Positions 7,650 through 15,562 are shown, numbered from the stretch's first letter. The stretch: 41,517 nucleotides of DNA from Acidovorax sp. SRB_14 (GCF_012932145.1 NZ_MWOK01000028.1:1-41517), one strand, 5' to 3'. Made by a program: numbers and translations. Notes: a model not told the origin generated them from the letters alone.

Positions 7650-10115
7650 ATGGACAAGACAAACCTCTCCGAAAGCGACATTTGCGACAAGTTCATCCGC
7701 CCGGCCATGGAGCAAGCCGGGTGGAACGGTCTGGACCAGATCTTCCGGGAGTACCCCTTGCGTGCCGGGCGTGTCGTGGTGCGCGGCAGCAAGGCCTACC
7801 GCGACAAGAGTTCAGTGCTCAGGGCCGATTACGCCCTGTTCTACAAGGCCAACATTCCCCTTGCGGTGGTCGAGGCCAAAGACAACAAGCATGCCGTAGG
7901 CGCAGGCATGGGTCAGGCCGTGAACTACGCCCAGCTGCTTGATGTTCCTTTCAGCTTCGCCAGCAACGGCGACGGTTTTGTGTTTCGCGACGCGACCATG
8001 GCCACCGGCGTGCTGGAGCAGAACCTCAGCCTCGAAGAATTCCCGTCGCCGCAAGAGCTGTGGAGCCGCTACTGCGCCTGGAAAGGCTGGTCCGCCGAGG
8101 AAAGCCGCGTCGCCGGGTTCGACTACGCCCCCAACAAGACTCCGCGCTACTACCAGCTCAACGCCGTGAACCGCGCGGTCGAAGCCATCGCCGCCGGGCA
8201 AAACCGCGTGCTGCTGGTCATGGCCACCGGCACCGGCAAGACCTACACCGCGTTCCAGATCATCTGGCGCCTGTGGAAGAGCGGCGCCAAAAAGCGCATC
8301 CTGTTCCTGGCCGACCGCAACATCCTCATTGACCAGACCATGGTCAACGACTTCCGCCCCTTCAAGGGCGCCATGGCCAAGCTCAGCCCCAACGCCAAGG
8401 GCGTGGAGCGCGTCGATGCGCAGGGCACGGTGTCGGTCGAGGACGTGGAGCTGGCCGTCAACAAAAGCACCAAGCGGGTGGACAAAAGCTACGAGATTTA
8501 CCTGTCGCTCTACCAGGCCGTCACCGGCACCGAGGAAGAGCGCAACATCTACAAGCAGTTCAGCCCCGACTTCTTCGACCTCATCGTGGTGGACGAATGC
8601 CACCGGGGCAGCGCGGCCGAAGACTCGGCCTGGCGCGACATCCTCAGCTACTTTGCCAGCGCCACGCAGATCGGCTTGACCGCCACGCCCAAGGAGACCA
8701 AAGACGTTTCCAACACCGACTACTTCGGCGAGCCCGTCTATACCTACAGCCTCAAGCAAGGCATCGAAGACGGCTACCTGGCCCCGTACAAGGTCATCCG
8801 CGTGGACCTGGACAAAGACACCTTTGGCTGGCGCCCCACCGCCGGTATGACCGACAAGCACGGCCACGCCATCGAAGACCGCATCTACACCGGCGCCGAC
8901 ATGAACCGCAAGCTGGTGCTGGAACAGCGCGATGCCATGGTGGCCGCCAAGATCACCGACTACCTCAAGGCCACCGACCGCTATGCCAAGACCATCGTCT
9001 TTTGCGAAGACATAGACCACGCCGCCCGCATGCGCCAGGCGCTGAGCAACGCCAACGCCGACCTGTGCGCCGCCCAGCCCAAATACGTGGTGCAGATCAC
9101 CGGCGACAACACCGAGGGCAAGCTGGAGCTCGACAACTTCATCGACCCCGAGAAAACCTACCCCGTCATCGCCACCACCTCCAAGCTCATGAGCACGGGC
9201 GTGGACGCGCAGACCTGCAAGCTCATCGTGCTCGACCAGGGCATCAAGTCCATGACGCTGTTCAAGCAGATCATCGGCCGGGGCACCCGCCTGCGCGAAG
9301 ACCTGGGCAAGACCTGGTTCACTATTCTCGATTTCAAGCGCGCCACCGAGCTGTTTGCCGACAAGGACTTTGACGGCGAGCCCGTGCAAATCTACGAACC
9401 CGGCAGCGGCGAGCCCGTGGCGCCGCCCGAGCCTCTTGCACCCGAGGGCAATCCTGGCGGCGTCAGCCAGCCCGGTGCAGACAGCGGCCCGTGGGACCCT
9501 CTGGGCCCCTTCGCGGGCGGCGGCGGTGCCTCCGACGGCCCCAAGAAATACATCCTCGGCAACAACGTCACCGTGGCCGTGGCCCGCGAGCGCGTGCAAT
9601 ACCTCAACGCCCAGGGCAAGCTCATCACCGAAAGCCTGCGCGACTACACCCGCATCAACCTGCGCAAACAATTCGATTCGCTCGACCAGTTCCTGCAGGC
9701 CTGGCAGCAGGCCGACCGCAAGGCCGCGCTGCTGCAGGAGCTCGAAGGGCAGGGCGTGCTGCTGGACGCCCTGGCCGATGAAGTGGGCAAAGACCTCGAC
9801 CCCTTCGACCTCCTGCTGCATGTGGCCTACGACCAGCCGCCGCTCACCCGCAGCGAGCGCGCCCGCCGCGTGCAAAAGCGCAACGTCTTCACCCAGTACG
9901 GCCCCGTGGCCCGCAAAGTGCTCGAAGCGCTGCTCGACAAATACGCCGATGAAGGCATTGCCACCATCGAGAGCAACGACATCTTCAAGCTCCAGCCCTT
10001 CACCGATCTGGGCAGCCCCGTGGAGCTGGTGCGCAGCTTTGGTGGCCGGCCGCAATACCTGGGCGCGCTGCAAGTGCTGCAGCGCGAGCTGTACGCTACG
10101 CAGCCAGCCACTTGA
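7650..10115 (+). CDS. hsdR: Type I restriction enzyme, HsdR (endonuclease/translocase) subunit
   Basis: An 821-residue motor and nuclease subunit of a type I restriction-modification complex. It cuts unmodified DNA after ATP-driven translocation. An N-terminal PD-(D/E)XK nuclease is seen as D60...E75-A-K77 (LRADYALF...VVEAKD). The superfamily 2 helicase core follows: Walker A MATGTGKT at 191-198, DECH at 315-318, GLTATP about 30 residues later, and motif VI QIIGRGTRLRED. A Pro/Gly-rich linker then leads to a helical C-terminal domain that would contact HsdM/HsdS. Length and layout fit the EcoAI/EcoEI (type IB-like) group rather than the longer EcoR124 type. It heads the order R-M-S, and a palindromic repeat separates it from hsdM. 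Confidence 0.94.
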   Translation: MDKTNLSESDICDKFIRPAMEQAGWNGLDQIFREYPLRAGRVVVRGSKAYRDKSSVLRADYALFYKANIPLAVVEAKDNKHAVGAGMGQAVNYAQLLDVPFSFASNGDGFVFRDATMATGVLEQNLSLEEFPSPQELWSRYCAWKGWSAEESRVAGFDYAPNKTPRYYQLNAVNRAVEAIAAGQNRVLLVMATGTGKTYTAFQIIWRLWKSGAKKRILFLADRNILIDQTMVNDFRPFKGAMAKLSPNAKGVERVDAQGTVSVEDVELAVNKSTKRVDKSYEIYLSLYQAVTGTEEERNIYKQFSPDFFDLIVVDECHRGSAAEDSAWRDILSYFASATQIGLTATPKETKDVSNTDYFGEPVYTYSLKQGIEDGYLAPYKVIRVDLDKDTFGWRPTAGMTDKHGHAIEDRIYTGADMNRKLVLEQRDAMVAAKITDYLKATDRYAKTIVFCEDIDHAARMRQALSNANADLCAAQPKYVVQITGDNTEGKLELDNFIDPEKTYPVIATTSKLMSTGVDAQTCKLIVLDQGIKSMTLFKQIIGRGTRLREDLGKTWFTILDFKRATELFADKDFDGEPVQIYEPGSGEPVAPPEPLAPEGNPGGVSQPGADSGPWDPLGPFAGGGGASDGPKKYILGNNVTVAVARERVQYLNAQGKLITESLRDYTRINLRKQFDSLDQFLQAWQQADRKAALLQELEGQGVLLDALADEVGKDLDPFDLLLHVAYDQPPLTRSERARRVQKRNVFTQYGPVARKVLEALLDKYADEGIATIESNDIFKLQPFTDLGSPVELVRSFGGRPQYLGALQVLQRELYATQPAT

Positions 10116-10136
10116 TCTTGGCCCCTTAATTACTCT

Positions 10137-10195
10137 GTTTTTGATAGCTAATAGCGCTTGTCCAGCAAGCGCTAGAGCATCATTTTGTTCAAAGT
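10137..10195. repeat. Comamonadaceae-type palindromic repeat, copy 2
   Basis: Between hsdR and hsdM. The core has perfect 8-bp arms, AGCGCTTG (10153-10160) and CAAGCGCT (10166-10173), with a TCCAG loop. It is flanked by TTTTGATAGCT on the left and a T-rich tail on the right. Its presence inside the island means the repeat is carried by mobile DNA or has moved into it. Confidence 0.88.
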
Positions 10196-10204
10196 TTGCA
10201 ATCC

Positions 10205-11686
10205 ATGTCCAACCTCACCCCCGTCATCAAATCCATCCAGGACATCATGCGCCAGGACAGCGGCGTCGATGGCGACGCCCAGCGCATCAGCCAGCTCACC
10301 TGGCTGCTGTTTTTGAAGGTATTCGATGCGCTCGAAGAAGAGCTCGAACTCACGCGCGACCATTACCAAAGCCCCATCCCTGAAGCCATGCGCTGGCGCC
10401 ACTGGGCGGCAGACCCCGAGGGCATGACCGGCGACGAGCTGCTGGATTTTGTCGACAACCAGCTTTTCGCCACCCTCAAAAGCCTCAGCGCCGACCCCGT
10501 GCGCAACCCGCGCGGCTATGTGGTGCGCGGCGTGTTTGAAGATGCCTACAACTACATGAAAAGCGGCCACCTGCTGCGCCAGGTGGTCAACAAGCTCGGT
10601 GGCATCGACTTCAACCGCCAGGCCGAGCGCCACCAGTTCAACGACCTGTACGAAAAAATCCTCAAAGACCTGCAAAGCGCTGGCAATGCGGGCGAGTTCT
10701 ACACCCCGCGCGCCGTCACCCAGTTCATGGTGGACATGGTCAACCCGCAGCTCGGCGAAGTGGTGCTGGACCCGGCTACGGGCACGGGCGGTTTTCTCGT
10801 CTGCGCCATCGAGCACCTGCGCAAGCAGGTCCACAACGCAAGCCAAGAGGCCGTGCTGCAAAACAGCATTCGTGGCGTCGAGAAAAAGCAGATGCCGCAC
10901 ATGCTCTGCGTCACCAACCTGCTGCTGCACGGCATCGAGGTGCCCAGCCACATCCGCCACGACAACACCCTGGCCCGCCCGCTGCGCGACTACACCCAGG
11001 CCGACCGCGTGGACGTGGTGCTGACCAACCCGCCCTTTGGCGGCGTGGAAGAGCCCGGCATCGAACAAGGCTACCCCGCCGACGTGCGCACCAAGGAAAC
11101 CGCCGACCTGTTCCTGGTGCTCATCAAGCACCTGCTCAAAACCAACGGCCGCGCCGCCCTGGTGCTGCCCGACGGCACCCTGTTTGGCGAAGGCGTCAAA
11201 AGCCGCATCAAAGAGCAGCTGCTGCAGGAATGCAACCTGCACACCATCGTGCGCCTGCCCAACGGCGTGTTTGCGCCCTACACCGGCATCAAGACCAACC
11301 TGCTGTTCTTCACCAAGGGCCAGCCCACGCAGCATGTCTGGTACTACGAGCACCCGTACCCGCCGGGCGTGAAGAACTACAACAAGACCAAGCCCATCCG
11401 CATCGAAGAGTTCGACGCCGAGAAAGCCTGGTGGGGCACCGAGGCAGACGGCTTTGCCGCCCGCGTGGAAAACGAGCGCGCCTGGAAGGTCGGCATCGAG
11501 CAGATCAAGGCCGCCAACTGGAACCTCGACCAGAAGAACCCTCACGTCGGCGAGCAGATCAGCCACGACCCCGAGGTGCTGCTGGCCGACTACGCCCGCC
11601 TGCAGGCCGAGGCGCAGGCCCTGCGCGACGAGCTCAAAGGCATCCTCGCCCAGTCTTTATCAGCCAAAACGGCCGCAAGCGCTTGA
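10205..11686 (+). CDS. hsdM: Type I modification methylase, HsdM subunit
   Basis: A 493-residue N6-adenine DNA methyltransferase subunit that protects the host recognition sites and, with HsdS and HsdR, forms the restriction complex. The N-terminal helical domain (IQDIMRQDSGVDGDAQRISQ) precedes the AdoMet fold. Motif I is DPATGTGGF at 189-197 and the catalytic motif IV is NPPF at 275-278; FYTPRAVTQFMVDMV just before motif I is typical of HsdM. The ATG at 10205 is chosen over a TTG at 10196. The last codons (SAKTAASA) are encoded by the beginning of a palindromic repeat copy that also supplies the start of hsdS, 11 nt downstream. Confidence 0.95.
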   Translation: MSNLTPVIKSIQDIMRQDSGVDGDAQRISQLTWLLFLKVFDALEEELELTRDHYQSPIPEAMRWRHWAADPEGMTGDELLDFVDNQLFATLKSLSADPVRNPRGYVVRGVFEDAYNYMKSGHLLRQVVNKLGGIDFNRQAERHQFNDLYEKILKDLQSAGNAGEFYTPRAVTQFMVDMVNPQLGEVVLDPATGTGGFLVCAIEHLRKQVHNASQEAVLQNSIRGVEKKQMPHMLCVTNLLLHGIEVPSHIRHDNTLARPLRDYTQADRVDVVLTNPPFGGVEEPGIEQGYPADVRTKETADLFLVLIKHLLKTNGRAALVLPDGTLFGEGVKSRIKEQLLQECNLHTIVRLPNGVFAPYTGIKTNLLFFTKGQPTQHVWYYEHPYPPGVKNYNKTKPIRIEEFDAEKAWWGTEADGFAARVENERAWKVGIEQIKAANWNLDQKNPHVGEQISHDPEVLLADYARLQAEAQALRDELKGILAQSLSAKTAASA

Positions 11687-11713
11687 GGGGTAAGCGCATG
11701 CTGCTATCAAATT
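11658..11713. repeat. Comamonadaceae-type palindromic repeat, copy 3, spanning the hsdM/hsdS junction
   Basis: The order GGCC, AGCGCTT (11678-11684), a GAGGGGT loop, AAGCGC (11692-11697) and GCTATCAAA matches copies 4, 5 and 6 in the same orientation. Here the left part encodes the last residues of HsdM, the palindrome holds its stop codon, and the right part contains the hsdS start codon (11698) and first codons. Confidence 0.8.
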
Positions 11714-13401
11714 TGGATTTACTGGCCACCGCTCCGGGCGGCGTGGCGCGCCTGCGCGAACTGATCTTGACCCTGGCCGTGCAAGGCAAGCTGGTGCCGC
11801 AGGACGCGGCGGACGAGCCTGCGGGCGTGCTGCTGCAGAAGATTCGGGCGGAGAAGGACCGGCTGATTGCGGAAGGCAAGATCAAGCGGGACAAGCCGTT
11901 GGCGGAGATTGCTGAGGAGGAGAAGCCGTTTGAGTTGCCGGATGGGTGGGAGTGGGCACGGCTTGGTCAGATTGCGATGCAAGTCACGGATGGAACGCAT
12001 CACACGCCGAAGTATTTGCCCAATGGCGTCGCCTTCATATCGGTCAAGGATATTGATGGAAATTCTGTGTCTTTCAACGATTGCAAATTCATCTCGGAAG
12101 AAGAGCATCGTCAAATTAATGCGCGGTGCAATCCGGAAAAAGGCGACCTTCTTCTTTGCCGTATCGGAACCTTGGGACGCCCTACGTTGGTTGATACGGA
12201 CAGGCCATTCAGCTTGTTCGTGAGTGTTGGATTGATAAAGCTGCCCAAGAGCTGCAATCTCAGTACGTATCTTCATCTGGTCATGAGAAGCCCGCTTTTG
12301 GCAGCGCAGTACCAAGAGATCAAAGCCGGCGGAAGTCACACAAACAAGCTCAACTTGGGCGATATTCCGCAGCTGCGAATACCAGTTCCTCCCCTCGCCG
12401 AACAATCCCGCATCGTCACCCGCGTCGCAGAACTCATGCGCCTGTGCGATGCGCTGGAGGCCAAGGGCCGGTTGGAGGCCGCGCAGCACGCCCAACTGGT
12501 CAACACCCTGCTGGGCACGCTCACCGCCAGCGCCACGCCCGAAGAGCTGGCCGACAACTGGCAGCGCGTGGCCCAGCACTTCGACCTGCTGCTGGACCGC
12601 CCCGAAGCCATCGACGCCTTGGAGCAAACCCTGCTGCAACTGGCCGTGCGCGGCCTGCTCGTGCCCCAAGACCCCACCGACGAACCCGCCAGCGCTCTGC
12701 TGCAAAAAATCCGCGCCAAAAAAGACCGCCTCATCGCCGCAGGCAAGATCAAACGCGACAACCCGCTGCCGCCAATCACTGACGAGGAAAAGGCGTTTGG
12801 GTTGCCGAATCAATGGGAGTGGGTACGTTTAATTGACCTGATGCCTGAATTTCAGAATGGGGCATCGAGTCGCGGGGATGCGGGTGGAACACCGATAACA
12901 GTGCTCCGCCTTGCGGATATCAAGAGCAAACGCATTTCGCTCGCGGAAACCCGGCAGGTTCCAATCGCGCCCTCCGATATCGCAAAGTACCAACTTGCGG
13001 AAGGTGACATATTGATCACTCGTGTGAATGGAAGCGCGGACATTGTTGGGCAATTCAACCTATGCGATAGACCGGTGGAGGCGATCTACTGCGACCACTT
13101 CATTCGCATGCGCATTGATCAGCGTTGGGTTGAGCCGAGCTTCTGCGCACTTCTTGGAGAGTGTGCGCTTGTACGAAATGCAATCAAGAATTTGTTCATC
13201 TCGACAGCCGGCCAGAAGACCGTCAATCAAGGTCACATAGGTTCGTTGCAATTGCCACTCCCGCCCCTCGCCGAACAATCCCGCATCGTCACCCGCGTCA
13301 CCGCCCTGCGCCGCCTGTGCGCCGATCTGCGCCAGCGCCTGGCCGAACGCCAATCCGTGCAGGCCCGTCTGGCCGAGGCGCTGCTGGCTTCTGTGGCGTG
13401 A
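11698..13401 (+). CDS. hsdS: Type I specificity subunit, HsdS
   Basis: A 567-residue DNA-recognition subunit. It has the expected two-fold design: a conserved block (LILTLAVQGKLVPQD...LLQKIRAEKDRLI...IKRDKPL) followed by target recognition domain 1 (about residues 87-224), then a conserved helical spacer, a second copy of the block (LLQLAVRGLLVPQDPTDEPA...LLQKIRAKKDRLI), domain 2 (about 378-519) and a closing conserved helix. Each domain recognises one half of a bipartite site; the site itself cannot be read from sequence. Both recognition domains are visibly AT-richer than the conserved blocks, a sign of domain exchange. The two domain ends share an identical 36-bp segment. Its ATG lies inside a palindromic repeat copy. 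Confidence 0.93.
   Translation: MLLSNLDLLATAPGGVARLRELILTLAVQGKLVPQDAADEPAGVLLQKIRAEKDRLIAEGKIKRDKPLAEIAEEEKPFELPDGWEWARLGQIAMQVTDGTHHTPKYLPNGVAFISVKDIDGNSVSFNDCKFISEEEHRQINARCNPEKGDLLLCRIGTLGRPTLVDTDRPFSLFVSVGLIKLPKSCNLSTYLHLVMRSPLLAAQYQEIKAGGSHTNKLNLGDIPQLRIPVPPLAEQSRIVTRVAELMRLCDALEAKGRLEAAQHAQLVNTLLGTLTASATPEELADNWQRVAQHFDLLLDRPEAIDALEQTLLQLAVRGLLVPQDPTDEPASALLQKIRAKKDRLIAAGKIKRDNPLPPITDEEKAFGLPNQWEWVRLIDLMPEFQNGASSRGDAGGTPITVLRLADIKSKRISLAETRQVPIAPSDIAKYQLAEGDILITRVNGSADIVGQFNLCDRPVEAIYCDHFIRMRIDQRWVEPSFCALLGECALVRNAIKNLFISTAGQKTVNQGHIGSLQLPLPPLAEQSRIVTRVTALRRLCADLRQRLAERQSVQARLAEALLASVA
12391..12426 (+). repeat. 36-bp direct repeat in hsdS, first copy
   Basis: This segment, encoding LAEQSRIVTRV at the end of target recognition domain 1, is identical at all 36 positions to 13264-13299 at the end of domain 2. 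Silent identity at third positions between paralogous halves suggests recent recombination or gene conversion. Confidence 0.9.
13264..13299 (+). repeat. 36-bp direct repeat in hsdS, second copy
   Basis: Identical to 12391-12426, in the same reading phase, at the end of target recognition domain 2. The pair could act as a crossover site for swapping or deleting the second recognition domain. Confidence 0.9.
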
Positions 13402-13424
13402 TAGCCCCATCGCCTTGTCTAAAA

Positions 13425-13439
13425 TTACCACCATGGTAA
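13425..13439. promoter_or_regulatory. Palindrome over the start of the putative toxin gene
   Basis: TTACCA-CCA-TGGTAA is a perfect palindrome with 6-bp arms in an A/T-rich surround; it contains the first ATG of the downstream gene. It is a candidate operator for the HTH antitoxin encoded two genes on, as autoregulation by the antitoxin is usual for MqsRA-type pairs. If so, the ATG at 13442 may be the true start or the mRNA leaderless. Inference only. Confidence 0.4.
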
Positions 13440-13846
13440 AAATGTTCGTCGTTTCGGAGTACAGTCTGAATCCTCCCGAGGACGGACAGGGGCGCGTCAA
13501 GATCGCCAACGGGCCGCTATACGACTTGGCGCGGGTGCAGCAGTTGGCGCAGGCTGAGCGCCAGCTCAACGCATGGACAGAAAAGTGCCGCAAGGATGTG
13601 CGCAAGTGGTTTGACGATGACCTGGAGCGCGTTTCCGATGTGATCTTGGCTTTGAGAGCCGGCGATTACATCGACTCGGAATGGTGCGAAAACGGCAAGG
13701 GTGCGATAGCGGCCTGTGATGCCTACCGTGTGAGCGTGACCGAGATCGCCCCCGCCACCGGCAAGCCGGTTCGCATGGAGTATTTTTTGAAGTTTGCAGT
13801 GAGCAAGACGGGCGCCTTGGTGCTGATCGTGTCTTGCCATGCTTGA
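13433..13846 (+). CDS. MqsR-like toxin, putative mRNA interferase
   Basis: A 137-residue protein that aligns by eye with MqsR (YgiU), a ribosome-independent RNase of the RelE-like fold that cuts mRNA. Correspondence runs in order: YDLARVQQLAQ (MqsR TRLSQVKKLV), DLERVSDVILALRAGDY (DFDGMCNVIIGLSESDF), AACDAYRVS (WQDVYRPRL) and EYFLKFAVSKTGALVLIVS (VYLKITVIHDVLIVSF). It has about 28 extra N-terminal residues. The next gene is an MqsA-like antitoxin, the toxin-first order of mqsRA. Starts at 13433 or 13442 are both possible. It begins 31 nt after hsdS. The fold call is moderately sure; RNase activity is inferred. Confidence 0.7.
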   Translation: MVKMFVVSEYSLNPPEDGQGRVKIANGPLYDLARVQQLAQAERQLNAWTEKCRKDVRKWFDDDLERVSDVILALRAGDYIDSEWCENGKGAIAACDAYRVSVTEIAPATGKPVRMEYFLKFAVSKTGALVLIVSCHA

Positions 13847-13859
13847 AAGGAGTGCCTCG

Positions 13860-14420
13860 ATGAGCGCACAAGAACTTTGCCCGATTTGCGGTGAGGGCCA
13901 TGTCACCGCACAGGTGCAGATGGTGGAGAGCGACTACAAGGGCCACAAGGCCGATCTGCCCTTGCATTACAAGCTGTGCGATGCCTGCACCTCTGACTTT
14001 GCCGGGGCTGCAGAGAGCAAGCTGAACAAGCGCGTGCTGATGGCGTTTCGCAAACAGGTCGATCAGCTGTTGACCGGCGAAGAGATCACCGCATTGCGCA
14101 AGCAATACAAACTCACGCAGGCCCAGGCCGCGCTGCTGTTTGGTGGCGGACCAGTGGCGTTCAGCAAGTACGAAAACGACGATGTTGCGCAGTCCGAATC
14201 GATGGACAACTTGCTGCGCCTGGTCCGCCGAAGCCCCGCAGCGTTCTGGGCGCTGGTGGAGGAGAAGGGCATGCAGTCGGAGTTCATTCGACCGCGTGTG
14301 TCGGTTCACTCCACGGCGAAAGTGCTGGCGTCGGTGCCCATCTCTGCGAGTCGCACCGATCTGCATTACGACCACCGGCGGACCCGCAGATTTAGTCAGG
14401 GAGTCGTGCCATGCCACTGA
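13860..14420 (+). CDS. MqsA-like antitoxin with C-terminal extension
   Basis: A 186-residue protein with the two-domain design of MqsA (YgiT). The N-terminal zinc domain has C7-P-I-C10 and C40-D-A-C43. The C-terminal Xre-type HTH covers about residues 77-122 (LRKQYKLTQAQAALLFGGGP, then AFSKYENDD), including the GGGP-FSKYE signature of the MqsA family. It would bind and neutralise the MqsR-like toxin and repress the operon. It is about 55 residues longer than E. coli MqsA; the tail after residue 135 is rich in basic residues and Val/Ser (EFIRPRVSVHSTAKVLASVP). In toxin-antitoxin-chaperone systems such a tail is the chaperone-addiction segment bound by a SecB-like protein. The start at 13860 has AGGAG 8 nt upstream. 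It overlaps the next gene by 10 nt. Confidence 0.85.
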   Translation: MSAQELCPICGEGHVTAQVQMVESDYKGHKADLPLHYKLCDACTSDFAGAAESKLNKRVLMAFRKQVDQLLTGEEITALRKQYKLTQAQAALLFGGGPVAFSKYENDDVAQSESMDNLLRLVRRSPAAFWALVEEKGMQSEFIRPRVSVHSTAKVLASVPISASRTDLHYDHRRTRRFSQGVVPCH

Positions 14421-14845
14421 CTACGGCACCTCGCCCTGTGCTGCGCAGCTTTCGGGTGTTGGCCTCCAACGGCCAGAACCGTGGCGAGGCCGTGGGCTCC
14501 AAGATGCGGCTTGAAGTGCAGCAAGAGATTGAGTTTGGTTTGGGCGTGCCCGATGTAGAAGGTGCCCCGCTGATGCTGGCCGTGAGGATCAAGTTGGACG
14601 CCAAGGCCACCAACGAAAACGACGCCAGCGATGTGCCCGCCTATGCCGGTGAATACGAGGCCCGGTTCTACTACCCCACAGACGTGACCGAGGACACGGT
14701 AACGCCGCTCCTGGATGACCATGAATACCAGTACATTCTGGTCGCGCAAGCCTTCCCCCTGGCAATGACCCACTTCCGCCGCGAGCTTCAAGCCATGGGG
14801 CTGGATGCGCGGGAGTTGCCGTTGGGCCTGGATCCGGCCAGATAG
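14411..14845 (+). CDS. SecB-like chaperone of a toxin-antitoxin-chaperone unit
   Basis: A 144-residue protein with the order and spacing of the SecB fold. A beta strand with alternating hydrophobics (MRLEVQQEIEFGLG) is followed by LMLAVRIKLDAKA, a strand GEYEARFYYP, then a Leu/acidic segment and the final helix QAFPLAMTHFRRELQAMGL with the ending LPLGLDP, which corresponds to the FP-AR-...GFPPL-L-P ending of SecB. SecB is normally a housekeeping export chaperone near secA or gpsA genes. Here the gene overlaps the antitoxin gene by 10 nt on a mobile island, which points to a dedicated chaperone that folds or protects the antitoxin (the MqsC role). Assignment rests on motif reading. Confidence 0.7.
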   Translation: MPLTTAPRPVLRSFRVLASNGQNRGEAVGSKMRLEVQQEIEFGLGVPDVEGAPLMLAVRIKLDAKATNENDASDVPAYAGEYEARFYYPTDVTEDTVTPLLDDHEYQYILVAQAFPLAMTHFRRELQAMGLDARELPLGLDPAR

Positions 14846-14941
14846 TCTCTCAGCTGTCGGCTGCTTTTTCGGGGCTACCTTGAATCCACACGGCCCAGTG
14901 CGTGCGACTGGGCCCACAGAGCCCTTCACGGAGCTTGCCGT

Positions 14942-15562
14942 ATGACCCGGGCCATTGGCGCTATCACCCCTGCCGCACCGTGTTGCGGTGCCCGCTACGC
15001 CTATCCCCGCTACACGTCTATGAACTTCACGGCATGGGCGCACTAGACAGACGGCTGGCGCGACCAGTCACTGATGCCCAATGACGAGGGCCTGCGGCCG
15101 TGCGCTTGCGGGCGGTTCTTCCTGCTCAAGGACACGAAGACCATCGAGGAAGGTGACGCCGCTGAGGAGGAAGACCTGCCGTTCACGATGGCGGTGCCGC
15201 CCGAGCAATTGCCGGAGTGTTTCAATCAGGCGGTCAGCGCGGAGGTGGAGGTGGCCGCCCGCTTCGGTTACTGGCGGTATTTGAACCACGACTACCGCAG
15301 CGCCTATATAAAGCACCGCGATGCCGAGGAGGCCGCCAGCGGGGCGGCATGGCTCACAAACAACCCGGACCAGCACAGGGACCGCCTGCTCCGGCGCCCA
15401 GCGCCCCGCTACAGTAGGCCCGAAGGTAGCCCCTTCACCTATCCGCCCTATGAATTCACCCCGGAGAAATTGGCGAACATGGAGCGCATGCCAGTACCGT
15501 GCGAGGGGGCCCCTACCTGCACCTGTTGGCCAACTCACGCGATAGCCGCACATGCTCATTGA
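14942..15562 (+). pseudogene. Hypothetical protein gene with an internal amber stop and a rearranged 3' end
   Basis: From the ATG at 14942 (GGAG 8 nt upstream) the frame reads MTRAIGAITPAAPCCGARYA and on to a TAG at 15044-15046. It then continues in the same frame as convincing protein: TDGWRDQSLMPNDEGLRPCA, C-G-RFFLL, and later EVEVAARFGYWRYLNHDYRS and AAWLTNNPDQHRDRLLRRP. Two Cys pairs (CC and CAC) on either side of the stop could form a zinc ribbon, so both halves belong to one protein. The stop codon probably replaced a Trp or Glu/Gln codon. The last 25 residues after NMERM are low-complexity and overlap a convergent gene, so the 3' end looks lost as well. A second start at 15074 would give a 162-residue product. 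Function unknown. Confidence 0.6.

Noticed and set aside
11230..11697. Upstream extension of the hsdS reading frame by 156 codons
   Set aside because: It overlaps hsdM in another frame and is Arg/Pro/Gln-rich without family similarity; the HsdS N-terminal pattern begins at 11698.
14846..14875. Terminator after the SecB-like gene
   Set aside because: The CAGC/GCTG stem before CTTTTT is only 4 bp; too weak to list.
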